Shown: positions 1-7,285 of the stretch, one piece after another
Numbering within the stretch: the stretch's first letter is position 1
How the letters are laid out: every line of letters begins with the position of its first letter
Assembly: GCA_028825345.1 (NCBI GenBank)
Contig: JAPKAJ010000082.1
Location: 1 to 9,473, forward strand
DNA: 9,473 bases
DNA from: Arenicellales bacterium
Lineage (GTDB): Bacteria; Pseudomonadota; Gammaproteobacteria; Arenicellales; UBA868
Direction of reading: 5' to 3'
Position numbers and translations under genes: made by a program
The notes under the pieces: generated by a model
Seen by the model: only the letters and a program-made list of their open reading frames with translations
What the model was told of the DNA's origin: nothing
The model's database searches: none

Positions 1-66
1 GAGCTCGACACCTATGCCAAGGAGTTTACGCCGCTGGAATACCGCTGGTACCTTGTGCCCGAGTAG
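1..66 (+). CDS. C-terminal end of a truncated gene, possibly glutamine-synthetase family
   Basis: Frame 1 is open from the window edge to a TAG at 64-66 and encodes 21 residues ending in PLEYRWYLVPE. The pattern of an acidic/aromatic helix followed by a PLE-x-RWYL end resembles the C-terminus of glutamine-synthetase-like enzymes, including the gamma-glutamylpolyamine synthetase group (PuuA-like). That would suit the amine oxidase and Pot-type transporter nearby. Only the tail is visible, so this identification rests on a short motif and on context. It could be another enzyme altogether. That it is the end of a real gene is likelier than its name. Confidence 0.4.
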   Translation, partial: ELDTYAKEFTPLEYRWYLVPE

Positions 67-383
67 CACTTTTCTATTGCTGTTGTTGGATATGACGTGT
101 GGACAGTTTCAAAGCAGATTAAGCCGACAGTGGCGCGCTCGAACTGCGCTGGTACAAGGCGACCGGATCAGGTGTTGAACCGGGTAAACGGATAGCGTCC
201 AGGCTCTATTGTAGGTGTTATTAAAAGTCGGTTAGATTCGCCGCTACGGGGTGTGGACGAGCACAGCGATCACCCGGCAATGTTTTGTCACCATGAAATG
301 GAGTCAAGGGATGTCAAAAATATTCAATGGCACCACCTGGTTGGTCTTGGTGCGGCGCGGTGAGTGCTTTTGATCAGGCACCG
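67..383. other. Gene-free stretch, no recognised function
   Basis: About 320 bases follow the stop of the first gene without a credible coding region. All frames are broken by stops and no convincing terminator or promoter stands out. One fragment near 129-155 reads LELRWYK in one frame and echoes the LEYRWYL tail at 31-54. A 20-codon ORF at 311-373 has a GGAG-like sequence upstream but no recognisable product. The stretch looks like degraded DNA rather than a compact intergenic region. Confidence 0.5.
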
Positions 384-593
384 GTCATTAACCGTATCGA
401 GATATTTAGTCGGGAGTTCGTTGTCTTCGTGCGGGTCAGCGCGCTGGCCAGTGTGGTAACGGTAGTTGGTAGTACGCCGGCAACAGTACTATATCCGGGC
501 CGTGATGTTGCCGGGTTGGCGGTCGAGACCAGTAGCGGCGGCGATGTTGGGGTCGCCACCAAAGCAGGCAATGCTATTCAAGGCCTGTGGATA
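384..593 (+). pseudogene. Frameshifted remnant of an enolase-superfamily (MR-type) N-terminal domain
   Basis: Bases 384-437 translate to VINRIEIFSREFVVFVRV. This matches MKIQSIETFSTEFVGFVRV at the start of the intact enolase-superfamily protein at 6118-7227, with roughly 10 of 18 positions identical by eye. Downstream, similarity continues in changing frames. A TTGGTAGTACGCCGGCAA segment parallels the codons for LVLHRQ. YPGRDVAGLAVE parallels YALGEDIAELDR. A segment around 563-590 (NAIQGLW) parallels TAIWDLY. Gaps of about 35 bases and smaller indels break the frame, and nothing of the catalytic barrel domain follows. The remnant ends where the convergent permease gene begins. It lies on the strand opposite to the intact homologue. 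The alignment was made by eye, so homology is likely but its extent is approximate. Confidence 0.6.
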
Positions 594-594
594 G

Positions 595-1416
595 TTAGTT
601 CTTTTTGCCTTTAGACCCTATAGCCTGGGTTGCCAACAGAAGTATTGTCGATACCAAAACCATTATTGTTGAGATGGCGGCGATGGTCGGATCTATGAAA
701 TCGCGTAGTGCACTGAACATACGCTTGGTCAGTGTCGCAGTACTGCCACCTGATACGAATATCGCTATGATGACCTCATCAAATGAGGTGAGAAATGATA
801 ACAAGGCCGACGTTATCACTGAGAATTTAATCTGCGGTAAGGTAATTGTAAAAAAAGCTTTCAACCTGGTGGCGCCGAGACTTCGCGCCACACGTTCTTG
901 GTTGAGATCATAGGAACGCAGCGCTGCGGTTATAACAATCATGACCAAGGGCGTCGCCATCGCAGTGTGCGCTAGCACCAGGCCTGTAATTGAATTGTTT
1001 AAGCCAAACCGTCCAAAGGCATAGAAGACGCCGATGGCAATCAGAATTACCGGCACGATCAAGGGCGTTATCAGCAACATGAAAATCGCCTTGGTCACTT
1101 TGTGACGGGAAACAAACAGCGCATAGGCGGCCATGGTTCCAAGGGGGGTGGCCACCAGCATGGTTAGCACGCCTAACTGCAGTGAAGTCACGGTAGCGCG
1201 CATCCACTTTGATGATCCGAAATACTCATCGTACCAACGCATCGACCAGTTGCTGGGTGGAAACTCCAGGTATTGAGAGTCTGAAAACGACATGGGAATG
1301 ACGATAAAGGTGGGAATCACCAACAGCAACATAACGATGGCTGCCACCACATAGAGCCACAAGCGAGCACCGTGGGTGACCTGGGTATCTGAGGCGGGAC
1401 TGGTCCACCAGCTCAT
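595..1416 (-). CDS. ABC transporter permease, PotC-type (polyamine/opine family)
   Basis: This is an inner-membrane permease of about 273 residues, the usual length for the PotC/PotI group. An N-terminal membrane segment is visible at about residues 19-42. Several more hydrophobic segments follow, with a last one near the C-terminus, giving about six in all. The cytoplasmic EAA loop that docks on the ATPase is present near residues 176-195 (ARSLGAT, then ITLPQ). A longer ORF begins with TTG at 1431, inside the preceding gene. I prefer the ATG at 1416, because it has GGAAAG seven bases upstream and begins one base after the preceding gene's TGA. It is the last gene of the operon. No clear terminator follows; the next 200 bases hold the enolase remnant on the other strand. 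It pairs with the other permease as a heterodimer. Confidence 0.9.
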   Translation of the reverse strand: MSWWTSPASDTQVTHGARLWLYVVAAIVMLLLVIPTFIVIPMSFSDSQYLEFPPSNWSMRWYDEYFGSSKWMRATVTSLQLGVLTMLVATPLGTMAAYALFVSRHKVTKAIFMLLITPLIVPVILIAIGVFYAFGRFGLNNSITGLVLAHTAMATPLVMIVITAALRSYDLNQERVARSLGATRLKAFFTITLPQIKFSVITSALLSFLTSFDEVIIAIFVSGGSTATLTKRMFSALRDFIDPTIAAISTIMVLVSTILLLATQAIGSKGKKN

Positions 1417-1417
1417 A

Positions 1418-2329
1418 TCAGCGCTTTCCAAACAGTGCGGCGTCTAACTTGAAAAACCGCGCCGCCAGATAAAGAACCACAACGGTTGCAAACAGCAACA
1501 CGACACCCAGCGCGCTGGCCGAACCCCAATCGAACTGATTCTCGAGTATTGCTGTGATCTGGGTCGCGACCATAATTACCCGGCCACCGCCAAGGACCGC
1601 GGGAGTCACATAAAAACCAAGACACAATACAAATACGATTAACGACCCAGCCACCATACCAGGCAGCGACAGTGGAAAGTACACCTGCCAGAATGCCTTC
1701 ACCGGGGAAGCGCCGAGGTTAGAGGCCGCATACATCATGTTCTGATCGATTTTCTTCATCGCGCCATACAGCGGCAGAACAAGAAATGGCAGCATGATGT
1801 GCGCCATTCCGATCAGGGTGCCCGTCATGTTATGCACCAGTTTTATCGGTGAATCCCACAGTCCGATATGCTGACCAAAGTCATTGAGAATTCCCTTCCT
1901 TTGCAAAAGCACAAGCCAGGCATAAGTACGAACCAGCAATGATGTCCAAAATGGCAATAGTACGGCCAGCATGAATATGCCGGACCAGCGCGCGGGCAGC
2001 AGGGCCAGAAAATAGGCTAATGGGTATCCGATCACAATACAGATCAGCGTGGTAAGCAGACTGACCTCAAAGGTGGTCACAAAGGTCCTGGCATAGGACT
2101 TGTACTCAATCATTTTCCGGTAGTGTTCCAGCGTAAACTGTCCATCACCGCCGATGAATGACAGGTAGAACAACCAACCCACTGGTATAAATATGACCAG
2201 TACAATGATCAGCAAGGTCGGCCCCGCCAGGCTCATCAGAGTCCACTGCTCTTTGATTTCCTGGGCTTTAAGGGCCTTTGCGTTAAGCAGACGTTTGTCC
2301 CCGGATTCCGTCCCGTCCTCGGAGTTCAT
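1418..2329 (-). CDS. ABC transporter permease, PotB-type (polyamine/opine family)
   Basis: A 303-residue membrane permease. A charged N-terminal tail of about 30 residues precedes the first membrane segment (about 33-58). Further hydrophobic segments lie near 86-110, 116-142, 168-190, 225-245 and 273-292. The EAA motif is at about 201-220 (AASNLGAS, then VYFPLSLPG), as in the binding-protein-dependent permeases of the spermidine/putrescine family. The ATG at 2329 lies two bases after the TAA of the ATPase gene, so translation is probably coupled; the local Shine-Dalgarno sequence is weak. Family membership is firm. The substrate class (polyamine, opine, betaine or similar) cannot be told from this subunit. 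Confidence 0.92.
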   Translation of the reverse strand: MNSEDGTESGDKRLLNAKALKAQEIKEQWTLMSLAGPTLLIIVLVIFIPVGWLFYLSFIGGDGQFTLEHYRKMIEYKSYARTFVTTFEVSLLTTLICIVIGYPLAYFLALLPARWSGIFMLAVLLPFWTSLLVRTYAWLVLLQRKGILNDFGQHIGLWDSPIKLVHNMTGTLIGMAHIMLPFLVLPLYGAMKKIDQNMMYAASNLGASPVKAFWQVYFPLSLPGMVAGSLIVFVLCLGFYVTPAVLGGGRVIMVATQITAILENQFDWGSASALGVVLLFATVVVLYLAARFFKLDAALFGKR

Positions 2330-2331
2330 GA

Positions 2332-3444
2332 TTAGCGATCCCGGGGTATGATAATGATATCTTCCCTTGGTAGTCCGATAGACACCTGCTCGCCGGGGTG
2401 TAATGAACCACTTCCGGCGACGGAACTGGTTCCAAAGCGGACCGAGAGTTCGGTCTGGTCATCGATGGCAACCAGAGCAAAAGCTGTTTCACCCTGGAAT
2501 ACTGACTCCACGACGGTACCTTTAAATACCACGACTTGATCGGTATCTGCCTCGCCATCTACCACGTAGAGCCGCTCAGGACGGATCACCAGCGACCAGC
2601 CATTGGGGGCATCCTTGACCGTTGTGTTGGTTATCCGGCGATCATTGAAGCACAGATAACCCGACTCGTCATGGGTAAGAGGCAACATGGTGGATTCTCC
2701 AATGAAATCCGCCACAAAGGCGTTCGCAGGATGATTGTAGATGGCCTTCGGTGTATCCACCTGGGCCAGCCGCCCATTATTAATCACTGCGATCCGGTCA
2801 GACATGGTGAGCGCCTCGCGCTGATCATGAGTCACATATACTGTGGTGACACCCAGCTTGCGGTGCAGATGTTTGAGCTCAATCTGCATGCGCTCCCTGA
2901 GTTTTTTATCCAGCGCGGAAAGTGGCTCGTCCATTAACAGGATACGGGGGCGAAAAACGAATGCCCGGGCCAGGGCCACACGCTGTTGCTGGCCACCGGA
3001 TAATTGATCAATGCCGCGATTACCCAATCCCGACAGTTGCACGGTCTCCAGCGCTTCGTCTACGCGTGCAGTACACTGCTTTTGGCTCACACCCCGCAGT
3101 TTCAGGGGAAAGGCAATATTATCCGCCACCGACATATGCGGAAACAGGGCATAACTTTGAAATACCATGCCGACCCCACGTTTGTGGGGCGGCATTAGAA
3201 TCACTTCTTTTTTATCAAAGCGGATGCTGCCGGCATCGGGTCGGTTGAACCCGGCAATGGCCATCAGCAATGTGGTCTTGCCTGACCCGGAAGGTCCCAG
3301 GAGAGTTAGAAATTCCCCACTGTTGATGTCCAGATCGACCGAATCCAGGGCATATAGGTCACCATATTTCTTAGTCAGCCCTTGGATATGAATAGGTAAG
3401 GCCGTTGAATGATTCAACGCGCCGTTGTCATTGTGATTAGCCAA
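2332..3444 (-). CDS. ABC transporter ATP-binding protein, PotA-type with TOBE domain
   Basis: A 370-residue cytoplasmic ATPase that powers the two permeases. All nucleotide-binding motifs are present and intact: Walker A GPSGSGKT at 50-57, Q-loop VFQSY (Gln96), signature LSGGQ at 148-152, Walker B ILLMDE at 168-173, D-loop SALD at 176-179 and switch His206 in YVTHDQ. Residues from about 240 onward form the regulatory TOBE region typical of PotA/FbpC-type subunits (VIRPERL, FVADFIGESTMLP). The start is a TTG at 3444 with no obvious Shine-Dalgarno sequence. An in-frame TAA lies a little further upstream and there is no upstream ATG in frame, so either TTG is used or the start is slightly downstream (another TTG at codon 10). 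The strong hairpin just upstream separates it from the binding-protein gene. Confidence 0.93.
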   Translation of the reverse strand: MANHNDNGALNHSTALPIHIQGLTKKYGDLYALDSVDLDINSGEFLTLLGPSGSGKTTLLMAIAGFNRPDAGSIRFDKKEVILMPPHKRGVGMVFQSYALFPHMSVADNIAFPLKLRGVSQKQCTARVDEALETVQLSGLGNRGIDQLSGGQQQRVALARAFVFRPRILLMDEPLSALDKKLRERMQIELKHLHRKLGVTTVYVTHDQREALTMSDRIAVINNGRLAQVDTPKAIYNHPANAFVADFIGESTMLPLTHDESGYLCFNDRRITNTTVKDAPNGWSLVIRPERLYVVDGEADTDQVVVFKGTVVESVFQGETAFALVAIDDQTELSVRFGTSSVAGSGSLHPGEQVSIGLPREDIIIIPRDR

Positions 3445-3465
3445 GTATTTACACTCATTAGAAAA

Positions 3466-3498
3466 TTAATGCCGGACGACGGGGTCGCCCGGCATTAA
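3466..3498 (-). promoter_or_regulatory. Strong hairpin between binding-protein and ATPase genes
   Basis: A perfect 10-bp inverted repeat (TTAATGCCGG / CCGGCATTAA) encloses a second 4-bp stem (CGAC / GTCG) with a GGG loop and a single A-C mismatch between the two stems. It begins 12 bases after the binding-protein stop. On the minus strand it is followed by a short TTTT run, so it could act as a partial terminator. Hairpins at this position in transporter operons commonly protect the upstream binding-protein mRNA from 3' exonucleases and lower expression of the downstream genes. The structure is seen directly; the role is inferred. Confidence 0.75.
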
Positions 3499-3510
3499 AA
3501 ATGCTGTGGT

Positions 3511-4593
3511 TTATTCGCTGAGAAACTCCATATAGAGTTCGAGCGCCTCCTTACGGTGTTCAGCATACCAATCCAGGCTGACCGGCAACATCATCGGTAC
3601 ATTTTTGGGATGTGATGGTAAAGATTCTATCAACTCCTTTGGCGCGGTGGTAACCTCGTAAGCCTTCTTGTTGGTTGGTCCATAGGTAATATGAAAAGGC
3701 AGGTTGGCCTGATACTCAGGTTTGGAAATTTCAGCGAGAAATTTCATGGCCACATCCTTGTTTGGAGCGCCCTTGGGCATGGCAAAGCAGTCATAGTCCA
3801 GTAATGCCTGATTAAAGGTATAACCGACTTTCGCCCCATCCTTTTTGGCGTTGTCGAAACGGCCATTCCAGCCGGTAGTCATATCTACCTCGGCATCTTT
3901 CATCAATTGGGCCTGCTGCGCACCGGAACCCCAGAATACGGCAATATGGGGCTTCAGTTCGCGGAGCTTGTTGATGGCGCGCATCTTGCCCGCCCGGGTC
4001 GAGAGGACTTTATAGACTTGGTCCGCGGGCACGCCGTCTGCCATTAGCGCCGGTTCAAGCGCGCCGTCCACATTGTTTGCGCGGTAGGCACGGGTCCCGG
4101 GGAATTTTTCAACGTCAAAAAAGTCTGCCCAGGAACTCGGGGCATTGGCGCTGCCGGGTTCACCATATTTCTCAGTGTTCCATGCCATGACGGTGGCAAA
4201 CACGTCGGAGCCGACACAGTAATCGGTATATAGGTTCGGGTAAAAGTCCGAAACATCAACAACACTGTAGTCAATCTTTTCCAGACAACCCTCGGCAGCT
4301 GCAGCAGCTGCACCACCGGAACCGGTGACCACGAGATCCCAGATGACCGAACCGGATTGAACCTGTAAGCAGGTTTTGGACATGCTGGCTCCGGACTCCC
4401 GATTAATTTCGATGCCAGTGTTCTTGGATGCATCATTAAATAGTGCATTATCCTGCGCAGCGCCATAAGTGCCGCCCCAGGATACTACGGTAATCGGTTC
4501 TGCGATTACTACGCTTGAGACCAGCATTGTCGCGGCAATACCGATAACGGTCTGCCCTGTTTTCCTTCCAAAAATCTTGTTGCGAAATTTCAT
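3511..4593 (-). CDS. Periplasmic substrate-binding protein, PotD/PotF-type (family 1/8)
   Basis: A 360-residue exported protein. It begins with a Sec signal peptide: KFRNK basic region, a hydrophobic core at about 15-30, and probable cleavage after Ala31 (VVIA/EP). The mature protein starts with ITVVSWGGTYG, the first strand typical of spermidine/putrescine and opine binding proteins. Other landmarks are the hinge-region DLVVTGSGG (86-94), WADFFD (155-160), FPGTRAYR, AVFWGSGAQQAQL (218-230) and TTGWNGR. Four cysteines in the mature protein (75, 103, 126, 269) could form disulphides in the periplasm. It is the first gene of the transporter operon. A strong Shine-Dalgarno sequence, GGAGGA, lies seven bases before the ATG, consistent with high expression. 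A probable MocR operator lies about 130 bases upstream. The ligand is unknown; a cationic amine or amino-acid derivative is the family expectation. Confidence 0.93.
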   Translation of the reverse strand: MKFRNKIFGRKTGQTVIGIAATMLVSSVVIAEPITVVSWGGTYGAAQDNALFNDASKNTGIEINRESGASMSKTCLQVQSGSVIWDLVVTGSGGAAAAAAEGCLEKIDYSVVDVSDFYPNLYTDYCVGSDVFATVMAWNTEKYGEPGSANAPSSWADFFDVEKFPGTRAYRANNVDGALEPALMADGVPADQVYKVLSTRAGKMRAINKLRELKPHIAVFWGSGAQQAQLMKDAEVDMTTGWNGRFDNAKKDGAKVGYTFNQALLDYDCFAMPKGAPNKDVAMKFLAEISKPEYQANLPFHITYGPTNKKAYEVTTAPKELIESLPSHPKNVPMMLPVSLDWYAEHRKEALELYMEFLSE

Positions 4594-4704
4594 TACTCAT
4601 TCCTCCGTCTCTGTGATGATCTGGTTTTGGCCCGTTTAATTTTGTCGCTTAGTCGCTAGGACTGCTGGCCTGACAATCCTGAGCAGAATCTAGTTTGCTT
4701 CCTA

Positions 4705-4752
4705 AAATGGTATTAACAAAAGGTCCATTCTCAACAATCTATCATACCAATT
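4705..4752. promoter_or_regulatory. Probable MocR operator upstream of the transporter operon
   Basis: This block shares its sequence and exact spacing with the one at 7286-7333. Common elements in order are AAATGG or a close variant, 10 bases, AGGTCCATT, three bases, AA-N-AAT, then CATACCAATT. GGTCCA starts at 4722 and ATACCA at 4744, 22 bp apart, about two helical turns. The two half-sites read as an imperfect direct repeat, the arrangement usual for MocR regulators; ATACCA is also the core reported for the MocR protein GabR. A TGGTAT, the inverted form of ATACCA, is at 4708-4713. The repeat is seen directly; its binding by the regulator encoded at 7353-8888 is inferred. Confidence 0.65.
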
Positions 4753-4803
4753 TACTGAGCCTGCTACTTTTTTAACGTCAGCACTGCGTTTTGGGTGACG
4801 ACC

Positions 4804-6105
4804 TCAGATATTCATGCGATCGAGCCATCGGTGCCAGGCAACCGATGTGGCCAAAAACCACGGCTTGCCGGTATACAGTGGTCGGGTCTGAAAATTGACA
4901 CCATCGAGACCTGTTTGACCCGCTTTTGTGCCCAGCAGTTTCTGCCCCACCCGCATACCCAGATAACTGGCCATTGATACTCCCGATCCACAATAACCCA
5001 TGGAATAGTAAATACCATCATGCTTCCCCAAATGGGCCAGAGTATCAAAGGTATAGGCCACATAGCCCATCCAGCTGTGACTGACTCTCACGGTCTTAAG
5101 GTCCGGAAAGATTTGTACCAGGTTGCGTTTGAGCAGTAACGCACTTCTGCGGGTATCGGTCTCAGAGCTGGAGACCCGGCCACCGAAGATAATCCGAGTC
5201 CGATCCGGCGAGGGGCGGTAGTAAAACACCACCTTGCGTGTGTCACTGACAATTCTGTCTTTAGGCATCAACCGATTCATGAGTTTCGGTTCAAGGGTTT
5301 CGGTGGCAATCATATAGCTGCCGATGGGTATTACTCGCCTTCTCTGCCATGGTGTGAGCGATCCCGTATAACCATTGGTAGCAATGATTACATCCCTTGC
5401 GTGCAATCGGCCTCGCGGCGTATCCACAATGAATCCCCGACCAGACCTGTCGATCTTTCCAACAGGGCAATGAGGTATGACACTGGCGCCCGCAGTTAAA
5501 ACGCGATCCAGAAGTTCCTGGTGATAGCGCGCCGGATCGAGTGAGGCATGATTCTCAAACACCACACCGCCATGATAAACATCGGTGCCAAGCTCGCGCT
5601 GTTGTTCAGGGCGGCTTACGACATAACAGGGCACCTCGAGCCCCTCAGGCTGATGTTGCACCGAATCGACGAGTTTTTTGAACTGGGCCGAATTGTGGGC
5701 GGCATGGAAACGGCCGGGCACTTTGAAATCGCAGGATAACTGTTCTGATCCTACAAACCCCTGCATCCACTCAAGCGCATTGTGACCCTCCCTGATGATA
5801 TTGAAAGCTGTCTTTGCATCATGCTTTCGGCTGAGTTCCGCCAGCCCAGGTTTTATACTGGTGCTGATTTGTCCACCATTGCGGGAACTGCAGCCATAAC
5901 CGGCGTCCTTTGCATCGAACACCACTGTCGAGCGTCCAGCTCGGGCCGTCACCAGTGCGGCATTCAGGCCGGTATAGCCGGAGCCGATAATGGCGACATC
6001 GGCTTCGCCAGGTGGAGCGGTGTCCTTGGCTGACGGCCGCGGCGTACGCTCCCACCAATAGGGCTCCAACTTGTAATCCGATGTGAATAGTCCGTCCATT
6101 TTCAT
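4804..6105 (-). CDS. FAD-dependent amine oxidase/dehydrogenase, DAO family (PuuB-like)
   Basis: A flavoprotein of about 433 residues, the normal length for the gamma-glutamylputrescine oxidase/DAO group. The N-terminal DYKLEPYWWERTPRP is characteristic of this branch. A Rossmann FAD site (VAIIGSGYTGLNAA) follows at about residues 37-51, then the CSSRNGGQ segment. The ATNGYTG segment lies in mid-protein, and near the C-terminus GYCGSGVSMASYLG closes the FAD pocket. Such enzymes oxidise a C-N bond, releasing ammonia or an amine and an aldehyde or keto acid. The ORF can begin at GTG 6114, but ATG at 6105 has AGGTGG five bases upstream and is preferred; ATG at 6099 is also possible. It starts 12 bases after the enolase-superfamily gene and is probably co-transcribed with it. 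The substrate is not determined. Confidence 0.88.
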   Translation of the reverse strand: MKMDGLFTSDYKLEPYWWERTPRPSAKDTAPPGEADVAIIGSGYTGLNAALVTARAGRSTVVFDAKDAGYGCSSRNGGQISTSIKPGLAELSRKHDAKTAFNIIREGHNALEWMQGFVGSEQLSCDFKVPGRFHAAHNSAQFKKLVDSVQHQPEGLEVPCYVVSRPEQQRELGTDVYHGGVVFENHASLDPARYHQELLDRVLTAGASVIPHCPVGKIDRSGRGFIVDTPRGRLHARDVIIATNGYTGSLTPWQRRRVIPIGSYMIATETLEPKLMNRLMPKDRIVSDTRKVVFYYRPSPDRTRIIFGGRVSSSETDTRRSALLLKRNLVQIFPDLKTVRVSHSWMGYVAYTFDTLAHLGKHDGIYYSMGYCGSGVSMASYLGMRVGQKLLGTKAGQTGLDGVNFQTRPLYTGKPWFLATSVAWHRWLDRMNI

Positions 6106-6117
6106 CGTCACCACCTG

Positions 6118-7227
6118 CTAGTTTAAGGTGCTGATCTGGTAGCTTGACCGCTCGAGCCAGTCGGGGTTGATCACAACCCCCCAGCCCGGACCCTCCGGGA
6201 TCTGCACCTTGCCGTCTTTGGCAACGAGAACCGGATCGTAAAGCCCTTCCTGCCAGGGATAGTAGTTCGCATCCTCAATGGAAAATTCAACATAGGGACC
6301 GGCTGCCTTGATGGCTCCCATCAGATGCAGGGTAAAAACCGTGACCAGTGAAAGATTGGCTGAGTGAGGCGTACAGGGTAGGCCGCTTCTTAACGCCAGT
6401 TCTGCTACCTGGAGACTACGGCTTATCCCACCGAGATAACAGATATCCGGCTGCAGAACATTCACTACACCCATCGCCGCCATGCGCCGCCAGGTAGCCA
6501 GATCGCAATCCTGCTCACCCCCGGCGACATCTATATCCAATGAGTTGGCCACCTGTCGGGTCCACTCGAGTTCCCAGTAGGGGCACGGCTCCTCATAATG
6601 GCAATAGCCATAGTCCTCGAGCAGGTGGCCGACCTCGATGGCACGATCAACGGTATAGCAACTGTTGGCATCGGCCAGCAGATCGACATCATCGCCCAGC
6701 ACCTTGCGCACCTTCGGCACCACGGCTTCGGTGCGGCCTTGAGACTCGTCGACATCGTGTCCGAATTCACTTCCGACCCTGATTTTGAAGGCATCGTAAC
6801 CGTGGATATCGCGCAGCCTGGCGAGCCGGTCCGCCTCATCTTCTGCATTGATATCGCGTCGCATGCTGGAGGCATAGACCCGGATCGGCCGCGGGGTGCC
6901 TCCCAGCAATTCGCAGACACTCTTGTTTTCAAACTTGCCGTACAGATCCCAGATCGCAGTATCCAATCCACCCATGGCGCGGCGCAGGTAGGAGCCTGGA
7001 AACTTGTGCTCGCGCTCGGGGATCAACTGTATCAACCGGTCCAACTCGGCAATATCCTCGCCCAGGGCATAGGGTGCCACTTGCCGGTGCAACACCAGTG
7101 ACGAGATATCTGAGTGGTAGCTCGAGACCTGCCCCCAACCCTGATGGCCACCTTCGGTGGTGACCCGAACAAACCCAACAAATTCTGTGCTGAAGGTTTC
7201 TATGCTTTGGATTTTCATGTTCCGCAT
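6118..7227 (-). CDS. Enolase-superfamily enzyme, mandelate-racemase subgroup (dehydratase or racemase)
   Basis: A 369-residue enzyme with the two-domain enolase fold: a capping domain to about residue 115, then the barrel. Catalytic positions can be placed by motif and spacing: K148-I-R150 on the second strand; metal ligands D186 (LLADAN), E212 (YEEP) and E238 (AGGEQ); the Asp-His pair D261 (LQPD) and H288 (TPHSAN); and E314 (VEFSIE). Spacings from D186 to H288 (26, 26, 23, 27) equal those of mandelate racemase. This marks the MR subgroup, whose members abstract the proton next to a carboxylate, mostly to dehydrate sugar acids. The second Lys of the usual K-x-K is Arg here. It is the first gene of its transcript, just downstream of the operator. 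A second ATG at 7218 is an equally good start, as neither has a strong ribosome-binding site. The substrate is not assigned. Confidence 0.92.
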   Translation of the reverse strand: MRNMKIQSIETFSTEFVGFVRVTTEGGHQGWGQVSSYHSDISSLVLHRQVAPYALGEDIAELDRLIQLIPEREHKFPGSYLRRAMGGLDTAIWDLYGKFENKSVCELLGGTPRPIRVYASSMRRDINAEDEADRLARLRDIHGYDAFKIRVGSEFGHDVDESQGRTEAVVPKVRKVLGDDVDLLADANSCYTVDRAIEVGHLLEDYGYCHYEEPCPYWELEWTRQVANSLDIDVAGGEQDCDLATWRRMAAMGVVNVLQPDICYLGGISRSLQVAELALRSGLPCTPHSANLSLVTVFTLHLMGAIKAAGPYVEFSIEDANYYPWQEGLYDPVLVAKDGKVQIPEGPGWGVVINPDWLERSSYQISTLN

Positions 7228-7285
7228 CAGCCTATGCTCGTTGAGGTCTCGCAGCTACCGTGTTCAAGGTCTGAGTGGGACATAG

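Noticed and set aside
327..614. 95-codon plus-strand ORF as a real small protein
   Set aside because: Only its middle resembles a known family and the similarity changes frame along the way. It has no good ribosome-binding site and its end overlaps the permease coding region. It is better explained as a remnant.
649..654. ATACCA as a further regulator half-site
   Set aside because: It is a six-base match inside the permease coding region with no GGTCCA partner at 22 bp, so chance is sufficient.
2536..3248. Plus-strand ORFs opposite the ATPase gene
   Set aside because: They lack domains and ribosome-binding sites and lie entirely over intact ABC ATPase motifs.
4768..4793. Possible terminator after the amine-oxidase gene
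   Set aside because: The inverted repeat is short with a two-base loop, and the A-run on the minus strand is not a U-run, so it does not meet intrinsic terminator form.
6598..7101. 167-codon ORF antisense to the enolase-superfamily gene
   Set aside because: The opposite strand encodes a protein with all catalytic motifs. This frame has no recognisable domain and is a by-product of its codon use.
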